Source: Clostridium luticellarii (lineage in GTDB: Bacteria > Bacillota > Clostridia > Clostridiales > Clostridiaceae). From it: 64,000 nt of DNA. Below the pieces are notes generated by a model, which worked only from the letters and a program-made list of their open reading frames with translations, searched no databases and was not told where the DNA came from. This document shows positions 57,401-64,000 of the stretch, piece by piece (positions within the stretch are counted from its first letter, which is position 1; every line of letters starts with the position of its first letter). A program made the position numbers and the translations under genes. Where the stretch lies: NCBI RefSeq assembly GCF_002995845.1, contig NZ_PVXP01000009.1:1-64000 (forward strand), in the 5' to 3' direction.

Positions 57401-58794
57401 TTTACATTCATATTTAAGGATTTGGCAAAAGTTTCTATAAAAGACCCACATCCGGATGAACAAGCTTCATTAAGCATTATACTGTCAATTACTCCATCTT
57501 TTATTTTAAGGCATTTCATATCCTGCCCGCCAATATCCAATATGAAATCTACTCCTGGTTGAAAGAATTCTGCTGCTTTATAGTGAGCAATGGTCTCAAC
57601 CTCACCTACATCTACACCCAAAGCTGCTTTTACAAGTCCTTCACCATATCCTGTAACTGTTGAATTTAATATTTTCACACCTTCAGGCAGTTTCTTATAC
57701 AGATCTTTTAATATCTCCACTGTGGATTTTAAGGGATTCCCTTTGTTGCTTCCATAAAAAGAGTACAATAAATTTCCATATTCATCAGTCAAAGCTGCCT
57801 TAGTAGTAGTAGAACCTACATCTATTCCCAAATAACAGTTTCCATTAAAACCATCCAGATTCCCTTTTTTAACTGAATTCTTACTGTGCCTTTTTTCAAA
57901 TTCTCTCAATTCATTTTCATCTTTAAAAAGAGGTCTCAGTATTCCCACCTCATCACCGCAGGACCTATTTAAATTAGGAAGCCTGTCTATTAAAGTTTTA
58001 AAAGAGATAGGCTCTTTATCCTTAGATGAAATAGCAGCACCAAGCGCCACAAACAGTTGAGAGTTCTCCGGAAAAATCACCTGCTCATCTGTAAGCTTTA
58101 AAGTCTCTATAAATCTCTTCCTGAGCTCAGATAAAAAATACAATGGTCCTCCTAAAAACGCCACATTTCCTTTTATAGATTTTCCACAAGCAAGCCCACT
58201 TATAGTCTGATTTACTACTGACTGAAATACAGATACCGCAATATCTGCCTTATCAGCCCCTTCATTTAGAAGTGGCTGCACATCAGTTTTGGCAAACACA
58301 CCGCATCTAGCCGCTATGGGATAAATTACCTTATAATTTTTAGCCAGTTCATTTAATCCACTGGCATCCGTCTGAAGGAGAGAAGCCATCTGATCTATAA
58401 ATGCTCCAGTTCCTCCCGCGCAGGTTCCGTTCATTCTCTGATCAATTCCACCGTCAAAAAATGTTATTTTGGCATCTTCACCGCCTAATTCTATTGCAAC
58501 ATCAGTGTCCGGAATAAACCTCTCTATAGTATTGGTGCAGGCTACAACTTCCTGTATAAAAGGTATGTCAAGCCATTTAGATACGGACATTCCTCCTGAC
58601 CCTGTAACCATTATAGTGATATCTGAATCCTTTAGCTTTACATAGGCATCTTTAATAACTTTAGCTATAGTACTTTTTATATCAGAAAAATGCCTCTGAT
58701 ACTTTTGATATATTATACTGTCTTTTATATCTGATATCACTATTTTTACTGTAGTTGAACCTATATCAAGACCTACGTGAAATAAATTTTTCAT
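54499..58794 (-). CDS. 2-hydroxyacyl-CoA dehydratase activase-related protein (BadF/HgdC family, DUF2229)
   Basis: 1431 residues. Two ASKHA ATPase domains of the HgdC/BadF activase type: [12 protein letters not shown] at 8-19 with [12 protein letters not shown], and [13 protein letters not shown] near 325 with [13 protein letters not shown], whose Cys residues resemble those that hold the 4Fe-4S cluster. Then a DUF2229 domain ([15 protein letters not shown] Cys region read here as [10 protein letters not shown], and [10 protein letters not shown]), followed by HgdB-like Cys motifs ([33 protein letters not shown]). Activases drive ATP-dependent one-electron transfer to dehydratases; this large form is common in clostridia but its substrate is unknown. 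Confidence 0.92.
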   Translation of the reverse strand: MKNLFHVGLDIGSTTVKIVISDIKDSIIYQKYQRHFSDIKSTIAKVIKDAYVKLKDSDITIMVTGSGGMSVSKWLDIPFIQEVVACTNTIERFIPDTDVAIELGGEDAKITFFDGGIDQRMNGTCAGGTGAFIDQMASLLQTDASGLNELAKNYKVIYPIAARCGVFAKTDVQPLLNEGADKADIAVSVFQSVVNQTISGLACGKSIKGNVAFLGGPLYFLSELRKRFIETLKLTDEQVIFPENSQLFVALGAAISSKDKEPISFKTLIDRLPNLNRSCGDEVGILRPLFKDENELREFEKRHSKNSVKKGNLDGFNGNCYLGIDVGSTTTKAALTDEYGNLLYSFYGSNKGNPLKSTVEILKDLYKKLPEGVKILNSTVTGYGEGLVKAALGVDVGEVETIAHYKAAEFFQPGVDFILDIGGQDMKCLKIKDGVIDSIMLNEACSSGCGSFIETFAKSLNMNVKDFAKSAETSKRPVDLGSRCTVFMNSRVKQAQKEGASVGDISAGLSYSVIKNALFKVIKIRDPEKLGKKIIVQGGTFYNNAILRAFELISGREVVRPDIAGLMGAFGAAIISRERFEPQHKTTLLTLAELDKFSTEVTRRRCGKCANNCLITINKFSDGKEFISGNRCERGAGLENKVSDIPNLFDYKYKTIFDYIPLKKAEAKRGQVGIPRVLNIYENYPFWFTFFTRLGFRVELSARSSKHIYELGIETIPSESACYPAKIVHGHIMNLIQRGINFIFYPCIPYEQKEQEKANNNYNCPMVTSYPEVIKNNMDIIREKHINFKNPFLPLDNKERLKKRLVEELKEFNIPEKEIFSAVDMAYEEDKKVKRKIRAKGEEVLKYIKDTGKKGIVLAGRPYHIDPEINHGIPNIITSYGMAVLTEDSVAHLGVVERPLRVVDQWVYHSRLYAAASFVTTQDNLELIQLNSFGCGLDAVTTDQAQEILNKYEKIYTVLKIDEGSNLGAVKIRIRSLKAAIEEREKAGFKAHRVKDEYKKIVFTKEMKKNHTILCPQMSPIHFQFLQEAFRNSGYNLQVLPSVDKRAVDEGLKYVNNDACYPSIMVVGQLIEALKSGKYDLNNTSVIMSQTGGGCRATNYIGFLRKALKEAGMKNIPVISLNVVGMEKNPGFKITAKLINKSMMALLYGDLFMRVLYRVRPYEKTAGSADLLYKKWVEKCKKNVANGIHREFKENIYNIVKDFDNLEITDVRKPRVGVVGEILVKFHPTANNNIVDTLEKEGVEAVVPDLTDFLLYCAYDAKFKYRYLSGSYLDTIIKGGAIKFIEYFRRHMKNALKNSKRFLPPSGIDELAGDASKVLSIGNETGEGWLLTAEMIELIKNGAKNIVCMQPFACLPNHVTGKGMIKELKRRYPGSNIATIDYDPGASEVNQLNRLKLMLSVAFKSMEDEVTVESRKNKLIPQAVLVEDGNK

Positions 58795-58865
58795 AATTGA
58801 TCACCTTTTAAAATTAATAATTTAGACCAAATTCATAGACTTTAAAATGACATAATATCTCTTTG

Positions 58866-58915
58866 ATTGCAGATACATGTACCTATATTATAACATATGT
58901 ACATGTATCTGCAAT
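58866..58915 (-). promoter_or_regulatory. 17-bp perfect inverted repeat around -10 box of activase gene
   Basis: ATTGCAGATACATGTAC (58866-58882) and its exact reverse complement (58899-58915), 16 bases apart. The middle holds leftward TATAAT (58887-58892). Each arm contains its own small palindrome TACATGTA, so two dimers could bind. A TTGCAG at the usual -35 distance lies in the right arm. Confidence 0.75.
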
Positions 58916-59100
58916 TCTAATATATTCTCCACTTTTTGATCTTATAACAAGGTTGTGAATAATATGGATTTTTAACACCATATTGTACTGATTCATATAC
59001 TAAATTATAATTAAATTTTTTATACCTATTCAATAAGTAGAATCTAGATTAAATGGAGTTCCTCCATGCAAATAAAACACAGTTGTTGGGAGATGATATA
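58916..59100. other. Gap before ABC transporter genes
   Basis: No gene seen. An ATGGAG-TTC-CTCCAT hairpin (59053-59067) covers an ATG that lacks a ribosome site. The rightward promoter could not be identified. Confidence 0.35.
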
Positions 59101-59859
59101 TTGAATAAATTAGTGGTAAATAACATTTACATGAATTATCATTCACCTAAAAGCTCTACTAAAGCATTGGAAAACATAAGTTTTACTGTAGATAAAGGTG
59201 AATTTTTAAGTATAGTAGGTCCCTCTGGATGTGGTAAAACCACTCTTCTAAATATAATATCAGGCATCGTAAAACCTTCTTCCGGTGAAATATATATAGA
59301 CAATGAAAAATTAACTTCTTTTTCTTCAAAAATGGGGTATATGTTCCAAAAAGATCAATTGTTTCAGTGGCTCAATGTATGGGATAATGTATTCCTCAGC
59401 ATTAAAATACAGCATAAGCCTGTAGGTAAATATAAAGATAAAATAACTTCCATGTTAAAAAATTACGGTCTATGGGATTTCATTCATCATTACCCGGAAG
59501 AATTATCCGGAGGTATGAGACAAAAAGTAGCTTTAATAAGAACTCTGGCACTGGAGCCAGAATTTCTATTACTGGATGAGCCTTTTTCATCACTGGATTA
59601 TCAAACCAGATTAAATATAAGTGATGAAATATTTAGGATAATAAAAAAAGAGGGCAAAACTGCCATAATGGTGACCCATGATATTTCAGAAGCCATATCA
59701 ATGTCAAACAGAGTGGTAGTTCTTTCAAAAAGGCCTGCAAAATTAAAAAAGATATACAACATAGATTTTGAAAAGCATCATGATTCACCCCTAAAATCCA
59801 GGGAGGATCCCAAGTTCAGAATTTACTTCAACAGTATTTGGAAGGAGTTGAATCATTAA
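59101..59859 (+). CDS. ssuB: ABC transporter ATPase, SsuB/TauB type
   Basis: 252 residues from TTG 59101, which has GGGAGATGAT in front; ATG 59053 lacks a site. Walker A GPSGCGKTT, Q-loop YMFQKDQLFQW, signature LSGGMRQ, Walker B FLLLDEPFSS, switch His VTHD. NitT/TauT family that imports sulfonates, nitrate or thiamine-like compounds. Overlaps closely with the permease gene. Its binding protein is probably the one cut by the prophage. Confidence 0.93.
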   Translation: MNKLVVNNIYMNYHSPKSSTKALENISFTVDKGEFLSIVGPSGCGKTTLLNIISGIVKPSSGEIYIDNEKLTSFSSKMGYMFQKDQLFQWLNVWDNVFLSIKIQHKPVGKYKDKITSMLKNYGLWDFIHHYPEELSGGMRQKVALIRTLALEPEFLLLDEPFSSLDYQTRLNISDEIFRIIKKEGKTAIMVTHDISEAISMSNRVVVLSKRPAKLKKIYNIDFEKHHDSPLKSREDPKFRIYFNSIWKELNH

Positions 59860-59861
59860 TT

Positions 59862-60662
59862 ATGGATTATATAAAAGAACGAGAATCATATTTAAAAAAT
59901 GTTATAGTAAGGAAGAAAAAAGTCATAATAAGCAGAGTGACGATTTTAATAGCTTTTTTTGCACTATGGGAGATTGCCGGGGATTGGGGATGGATAGATC
60001 CTTTTCTCACCAGTACCCCCTCCAGAATGCTGAAAAACCTTATAAAACTATATGTGGAAGGAAATTTATTTAAACATATCGGAATAACTTGTGTTGAAAC
60101 AATACTGGGTTTTTTACTCAGTACACTTATAGGCACCTTTGTGGCTGTACTTCTCTGGTGGTCTGACTTTATTTCAGATGTACTGGATCCCTATGTGGTG
60201 GTATTGAACGCTCTTCCAAAAGTTGCCCTGGCACCTATAATAATATTTTGGGTAGGCAATGGAATGCCTGCTATCATTTTGGTAACTGTATTGATTTCAG
60301 TGATTGTAACCATACTGACTGTATTAAGCGGATTCAAGGAAGTGGATAATGATAAAATTAAGCTTCTCCAGACTTTTGGTGCATCAAAATTTCAAATTTT
60401 AACCTATCTTATAATTCCGGCCTCCATACCAACTCTAGTATCCTCCCTTAAGATAAACGTCGGACTTTCCTGGGTAGGAGTCATAATGGGAGAGTTCCTG
60501 GTGGCAAAAGAAGGTCTGGGATTCCTGATAATATATGGTGGACAGATATCCCAGCTTGACACAGTCATGCTGAGCATAATAATTCTTTCTATTTTAGCTT
60601 ACGGAATGTATGAAGCTGTATCAATAGCTGAAAAGAAACTGAGAAAAATTATGTTTCACTAA
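59862..60662 (+). CDS. ssuC: ABC transporter permease, SsuC/TauC type
   Basis: 266 residues from ATG 59862, two bases after the ATPase stop. Membrane helices near 25-40, 75-100, 105-125, 130-150, 195-215 and 225-245. The EAA loop is DNDKIKLLQTFGASKFQILTY followed by LIIPASIP. The substrate cannot be told from this gene. Confidence 0.93.
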   Translation: MDYIKERESYLKNVIVRKKKVIISRVTILIAFFALWEIAGDWGWIDPFLTSTPSRMLKNLIKLYVEGNLFKHIGITCVETILGFLLSTLIGTFVAVLLWWSDFISDVLDPYVVVLNALPKVALAPIIIFWVGNGMPAIILVTVLISVIVTILTVLSGFKEVDNDKIKLLQTFGASKFQILTYLIIPASIPTLVSSLKINVGLSWVGVIMGEFLVAKEGLGFLIIYGGQISQLDTVMLSIIILSILAYGMYEAVSIAEKKLRKIMFH

Positions 60663-60669
60663 AAGTCCT

Positions 60670-60702
60670 GTTAAAATGCCGTCATGGCATTTTAACTTTT
60701 TC
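60670..60702 (+). terminator. Terminator of transporter operon
   Basis: GTTAAAATGCC-N5-GGCATTTTAAC, perfect 11-bp stem, followed by TTTTT. Confidence 0.9.
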
Positions 60703-60806
60703 CATAAAAATAAATTGTCACGAAATACTTTGGAATATTTTCTAAAAAAATGGATATAAATTTATTAATGAGACACCAAATAACATATGATCTGAGGAGG
60801 AGTAAA

Positions 60807-61166
60807 ATGAATTACTTTCAAAAAGCCAATGAGTATTATAATTCCAGGAATTATAGAAGAGCTATTGATATGTATGAAAAAGCAATTAAAATAAAAGATA
60901 ATGAATCATCTTCACTGTACAATTCAGCTGTATGTTTTATAAAACTTAAAGAATACAGAAAAGCAATCGATTTGTTAAATTCAGCACTTAAATTAAAGAG
61001 AGAAAGTAAATATTTTTTTAATCTTGGATATTGTTATACCATGTTGAAGGATAATAAGAAAGCCCTAATCTACTTTAATAACGCATGGTGCTTAAATAAT
61101 AAAGACTCAGATTGTGAAAAAGCCATAAATACCATACTTAAAAATTACATAGCAAAATCAAAATAA
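60807..61166 (+). CDS. TPR-repeat protein
   Basis: 119 residues from ATG 60807 (GAGGAGGAG upstream). Three tetratricopeptide repeats (YFQKANEYYNSRNYRRAIDM; YNSAVCFIKLKEYRKAIDLL; FNLGYCYTMLKDNKKALIYF). No signal peptide, so a cytoplasmic adaptor. Partner unknown. Confidence 0.85.
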   Translation: MNYFQKANEYYNSRNYRRAIDMYEKAIKIKDNESSSLYNSAVCFIKLKEYRKAIDLLNSALKLKRESKYFFNLGYCYTMLKDNKKALIYFNNAWCLNNKDSDCEKAINTILKNYIAKSK

Positions 61167-61167
61167 A

Positions 61168-61200
61168 TAAATACCACTCTTTAAATCAGAGTGGTATTTA
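61168..61200. terminator. Bidirectional terminator
   Basis: TAAATACCACTCT (61168-61180) and AGAGTGGTATTTA (61188-61200), perfect 13-bp stem between two convergent genes. Confidence 0.85.
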
Positions 61201-61208
61201 TGATTTTT

Positions 61209-62402
61209 CTACCATTCCCCTACTATCTGGGCATTTTTATGATCCACCTGAAATCTTCTGCTGTTAAAATAATTTCCTCCCTTGTAAAAGGTTGTATCTA
61301 CATTTATCCATTTATTCTGCTCTGGAATATAGACCTGATTCCAGGCATGACTTACCCAGCTTATTCCATTGAATCCCTCTCCGGTTATCAGTCTCACCTT
61401 CATATTATTGGCCCTGGCCATGGCCACGTACAAGCAGGAATAATCAAAACAAATTCCTTTTTTAGAATAAAATGTAGGAATAGCTCCTGACTGTACATTA
61501 AAATCATTGTTCAATACCCTGTTGGCCTTTTGATTATCATAGTTTATACTAGTTCCTATCCAGTTATAGAGCATCTCCGCCTTCTCCGTGGTATTGCTCC
61601 CTTCTGAAGCAAGGTCCCTTGCAAAGCCGTCAATTTCCGAATTTGATTTAACTCCTTCATCCAGGGTGACTCCATTATAATATACTATGGTATTTCCGTT
61701 GTTCTTCACCCTGTTTAGTTCACTTACATCCTTTACTTCATTTGAATTGGGCTGCCTTATAACTATCTTAAAGGAATTATCTATTACATTGGGTAATTGT
61801 TTCGCAATAGTTGAATTGGTAACAGGTATTATTATCTCCTTGCAAATATAATTATAGGGTTTTGAAACCTCCATATATTTATTCAATTTTGAATTTATAT
61901 TAAACATGGACATTATATTTAATATAAATGTAACCAAAAGCACATAACATATCGCCTTGGGAATCTGAAACACCATTCCAAGTATTCTCTTAAAGGTATT
62001 GCTTCTGGCCCTTAAAGCTCTGTCTATGCCGTCAAGTACAGGATAAAAAGTAAAATAGTTGAACAAATCAAAAAGTAGCTTCATAATTTTATAGCATATA
62101 AATACAAAAAGTGGAATTATAACCGCATATACTATAAAACTGTTGCTCTCAAAATATTGTGAAAAATTCACAGGCAGTAAATCGTATATTCTTCTGTATA
62201 TTCCCCCATCATGCTGTATGAATATTTTTTTACCTAGGTATATACCTGCTATTAAAGATATTATAAATGAAATACTCCTGCCTACGTCATTTATATCTAA
62301 CTTTAAGGCATTGGAAGAAAATTTAAATAAAAACCCCTTTACAAGGGGATATAAAAATATCAATCCTATCATCAATGTTATAGGATTTATATTCATAATC
62401 AT
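61209..62402 (-). CDS. Membrane protein with transglutaminase-like domain
   Basis: 397 residues from ATG 62402 (AGAGGTGA upstream). The first 180 residues hold four to five membrane helices with a CvpA-like look; a transglutaminase/protease-like domain follows, exposed outside. Catalytic triad: Cys in KKGICFDYSCLY, His in VSHAWNQVY, Asp in WINVDTTFY. Such proteins may cross-link or cleave envelope proteins; substrate unknown. Confidence 0.88.
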   Translation of the reverse strand: MIMNINPITLMIGLIFLYPLVKGFLFKFSSNALKLDINDVGRSISFIISLIAGIYLGKKIFIQHDGGIYRRIYDLLPVNFSQYFESNSFIVYAVIIPLFVFICYKIMKLLFDLFNYFTFYPVLDGIDRALRARSNTFKRILGMVFQIPKAICYVLLVTFILNIMSMFNINSKLNKYMEVSKPYNYICKEIIIPVTNSTIAKQLPNVIDNSFKIVIRQPNSNEVKDVSELNRVKNNGNTIVYYNGVTLDEGVKSNSEIDGFARDLASEGSNTTEKAEMLYNWIGTSINYDNQKANRVLNNDFNVQSGAIPTFYSKKGICFDYSCLYVAMARANNMKVRLITGEGFNGISWVSHAWNQVYIPEQNKWINVDTTFYKGGNYFNSRRFQVDHKNAQIVGEW

Positions 62403-62508
62403 ATTCACCTCTAAACGGCAAAGCCCTGAAATTTTAATTACAAATTAGTTGTATATAATAAATTTTAAGTTATATTTTCAATACAGTCAAAAGGTAACAT
62501 ATTCTAAA

Positions 62509-63150
62509 TCAAATAAATGAATTCTCCATAATCCTATTCAAAACTTTTTTAACATCCTCCCATGAGTATCCTTTTCTAAGCAGATATGATCCTAATTTTC
62601 TATATACTTTATTCCTGTCTTTTTCCGACTTTATTATTGTTTCATATTTTTTTCGCGCAATATTAAAAGCAGTATTCTCTTGAAAGGAACTATCTACCAA
62701 ACTCAGCTTTTCATCCAGAAGCTCTTTATCTATTCCCTTTTTTATAAGATCATATTTAATCTTGTTTTTACCCTGCGAATTGATCTTTTCTTTTATATAC
62801 ATCTCCACAAATTTATCATCATCTACAAATTTATATTTTTTCAGGAAATCAATAACCTTTGCTACAGTATTTCCATCATATTGCTTTTGAAACAATTTAT
62901 CCCTCATCTGCTTTTCCGTCTTGTAGTTTCTCTCCAATATTTTAAGAGCAGAATTCTTGCATTTCATATAATTATTCTCATCTATTATACTCTTTAGATA
63001 CTCTACATCTACAGCCTTCCCTTTAAATATATTAAACGTATATATAAGTTCCAAGCTGCAGGCAAATCCAAATTCTCCGTCTATATATACATTGACCCTT
63101 TCTTTATTTCTTTTTTGAATTTCTATTTTAGTAACCAGATGTTTATCCAC
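62509..63150 (-). CDS. recX: RecX, RecA regulator
   Basis: 213 residues from GTG 63150, six bases after GGGAGG; an upstream in-frame ATT/TTG region lacks a site. Three-helix repeats: SALKILERNYKTEKQMRDKL, DFLKKYKFVDDDKFVEMYI, SYLLRKGYSWEDVKKVLN. Binds RecA filaments and limits recombination and SOS response. Confidence 0.9.
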   Translation of the reverse strand: MDKHLVTKIEIQKRNKERVNVYIDGEFGFACSLELIYTFNIFKGKAVDVEYLKSIIDENNYMKCKNSALKILERNYKTEKQMRDKLFQKQYDGNTVAKVIDFLKKYKFVDDDKFVEMYIKEKINSQGKNKIKYDLIKKGIDKELLDEKLSLVDSSFQENTAFNIARKKYETIIKSEKDRNKVYRKLGSYLLRKGYSWEDVKKVLNRIMENSFI

Positions 63151-63236
63151 AATTGCCTCCCTAAATTTTTCCTTAAGCAATTCCACGGTTCATGTGGAGT
63201 CTTCTCATAAATAATTCATGAGAATGGACATACAAC

Positions 63237-64000
63237 TCAGGATCTATTCTTCAATATATGAATGGTAGGATCTTTAAAAACAACTTGAGCTACTCTATAT
63301 ATGTCTTCCTTCCTTATACTCTCAATTTCTTCTATGTCATAGATGAATTTATATATACTGTCTCCCTTTATACATTGATGCAGCACATAATTTCCTATAT
63401 CCGTAGGATCCTCCAGAGTAAATATCACTCCGGTCCTCAAGACTTTTTTCATCAAACTCATTGTATCATCATCAAAATCTATTTCTTTATTTTTTAACCT
63501 GTCTATACAATCTTCAATAACACGGATGGCATCTTCTATGTTTTCTTCTTTCACAGAAGTATATATATACAAAGTTTTCACCCAATCCGACAAATCCAAA
63601 TCGCTGTACACGTCATAAGCAAGTCCTTTTTCTTCTCTCAATTTTCTGAATAAAATAGAATTGCTGCTCTCTCCAAATTTATGATTTAATATTCTAAGTG
63701 CCAATTCCTCTTTTTTACCCAGTCCATAGAAGGTAAACAAATATATTATTGTACTCTGTTCTATATCTTTTTTATAGGAAAATTTTTTACAGGGATGATT
63801 TTTTTCAACTATCACTTTGTTCCTGTCAAATTTCCTGAATTTCCATTTTCCAAAATATTTTAATACCAGATTGTAGATATCTTCATGTTCACAGGAGGAA
63901 ACCACAGATATAAAACAATTATTAGGTACATAATACCTGTTGTAAAATTCAATCAAATCATCTCTCTGAAATTTGCCCACCCTGTCTTCATTTCCCGTTA
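63237..64000 (-). CDS. M16 (insulinase-like) peptidase, C-terminal part
   Basis: The frame is open to the window edge, so the N-terminus with the HxxEH zinc site lies outside. The visible 250 residues include the end of the first M16 domain (FQRDDLIEFYNRYYVPNNCF) and the inactive second domain (FGESSNSILFRKLREEKGLA YDVYS-type segment). In Firmicutes such genes lie near recX or in processing-protease clusters. Confidence 0.88.
   Translation of the reverse strand, partial: TGNEDRVGKFQRDDLIEFYNRYYVPNNCFISVVSSCEHEDIYNLVLKYFGKWKFRKFDRNKVIVEKNHPCKKFSYKKDIEQSTIIYLFTFYGLGKKEELALRILNHKFGESSNSILFRKLREEKGLAYDVYSDLDLSDWVKTLYIYTSVKEENIEDAIRVIEDCIDRLKNKEIDFDDDTMSLMKKVLRTGVIFTLEDPTDIGNYVLHQCIKGDSIYKFIYDIEEIESIRKEDIYRVAQVVFKDPTIHILKNRS

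Overview
The window is AT-rich, with strong GGAGG/GGTGA ribosome sites and many TTG/GTG starts. It carries a large RecX, an oversized 2-hydroxyacyl-CoA dehydratase activase and an M16 peptidase, all typical of a low-GC Clostridium. No species name can be fixed from the sequence alone. About 85% of it (1 to ~54,090) is one prophage with a PBSX/XkdK-type contractile-tail particle. Its right end lies inside a lipoprotein gene. Its left end is outside the window, because no host gene and no second half of the broken gene appear on the left.

Prophage, right to left: a serine integrase (52.4-54.1 kb) sits at the right attachment end. Next to it is an immunity region (47.6-52.4 kb) with a Cro-like and a CI-like XRE regulator transcribed divergently across three ACAAC-N5-TTGT operators, an ImmA/IrrE protease, accessory genes and a repressor remnant. 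The early leftward operon (47.6-37.3 kb) holds an antirepressor broken by a frameshift, a Spo0E-like phosphatase, YqaJ exonuclease and RecT, a replication initiator containing 11-bp iterons, a DnaC-like ATPase, an HNH nuclease, an ASCH protein and a late regulator. Five 11-bp phased repeats in front of a -10 box mark the likely late promoter (37.2 kb). The late operon then runs leftward: TerS, TerL, portal, minor head protein with a metallopeptidase domain, protease/scaffold, decoration, capsid, connectors, sheath, tube, chaperones with a -1 frameshift, tape measure, baseplate, tail fibres, XhlA, GH25 lysin and an LLH-type holin. Beyond lysis lie a small-membrane-protein/antisense-RNA unit, an SOS-controlled Dam methylase and a ParA-linked cassette.

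The late operon is interrupted at 18.3-21.3 kb by two self-contained units. One is a lipoprotein with its own promoter and terminator. The other is an immunity module closely resembling phage P22 immI in layout: a 53-residue ribbon-helix-helix protein, a BRO-type antirepressor, an operator wrapped around a perfect TTGACA-17-TATAAT promoter, and a ~69-nt opposite-strand RNA in the intercistronic gap. This is the most interesting system in the window.

Host part (54.1-64 kb): the 5' piece of an ABC substrate-binding lipoprotein gene cut by the prophage, a 1431-residue acyl-CoA dehydratase activase, an SsuB/SsuC-type transporter pair, a TPR protein, a membrane transglutaminase-like protein, RecX, and the C-terminal half of an M16 peptidase. 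No rRNA, tRNA, CRISPR array or insertion sequence was seen.
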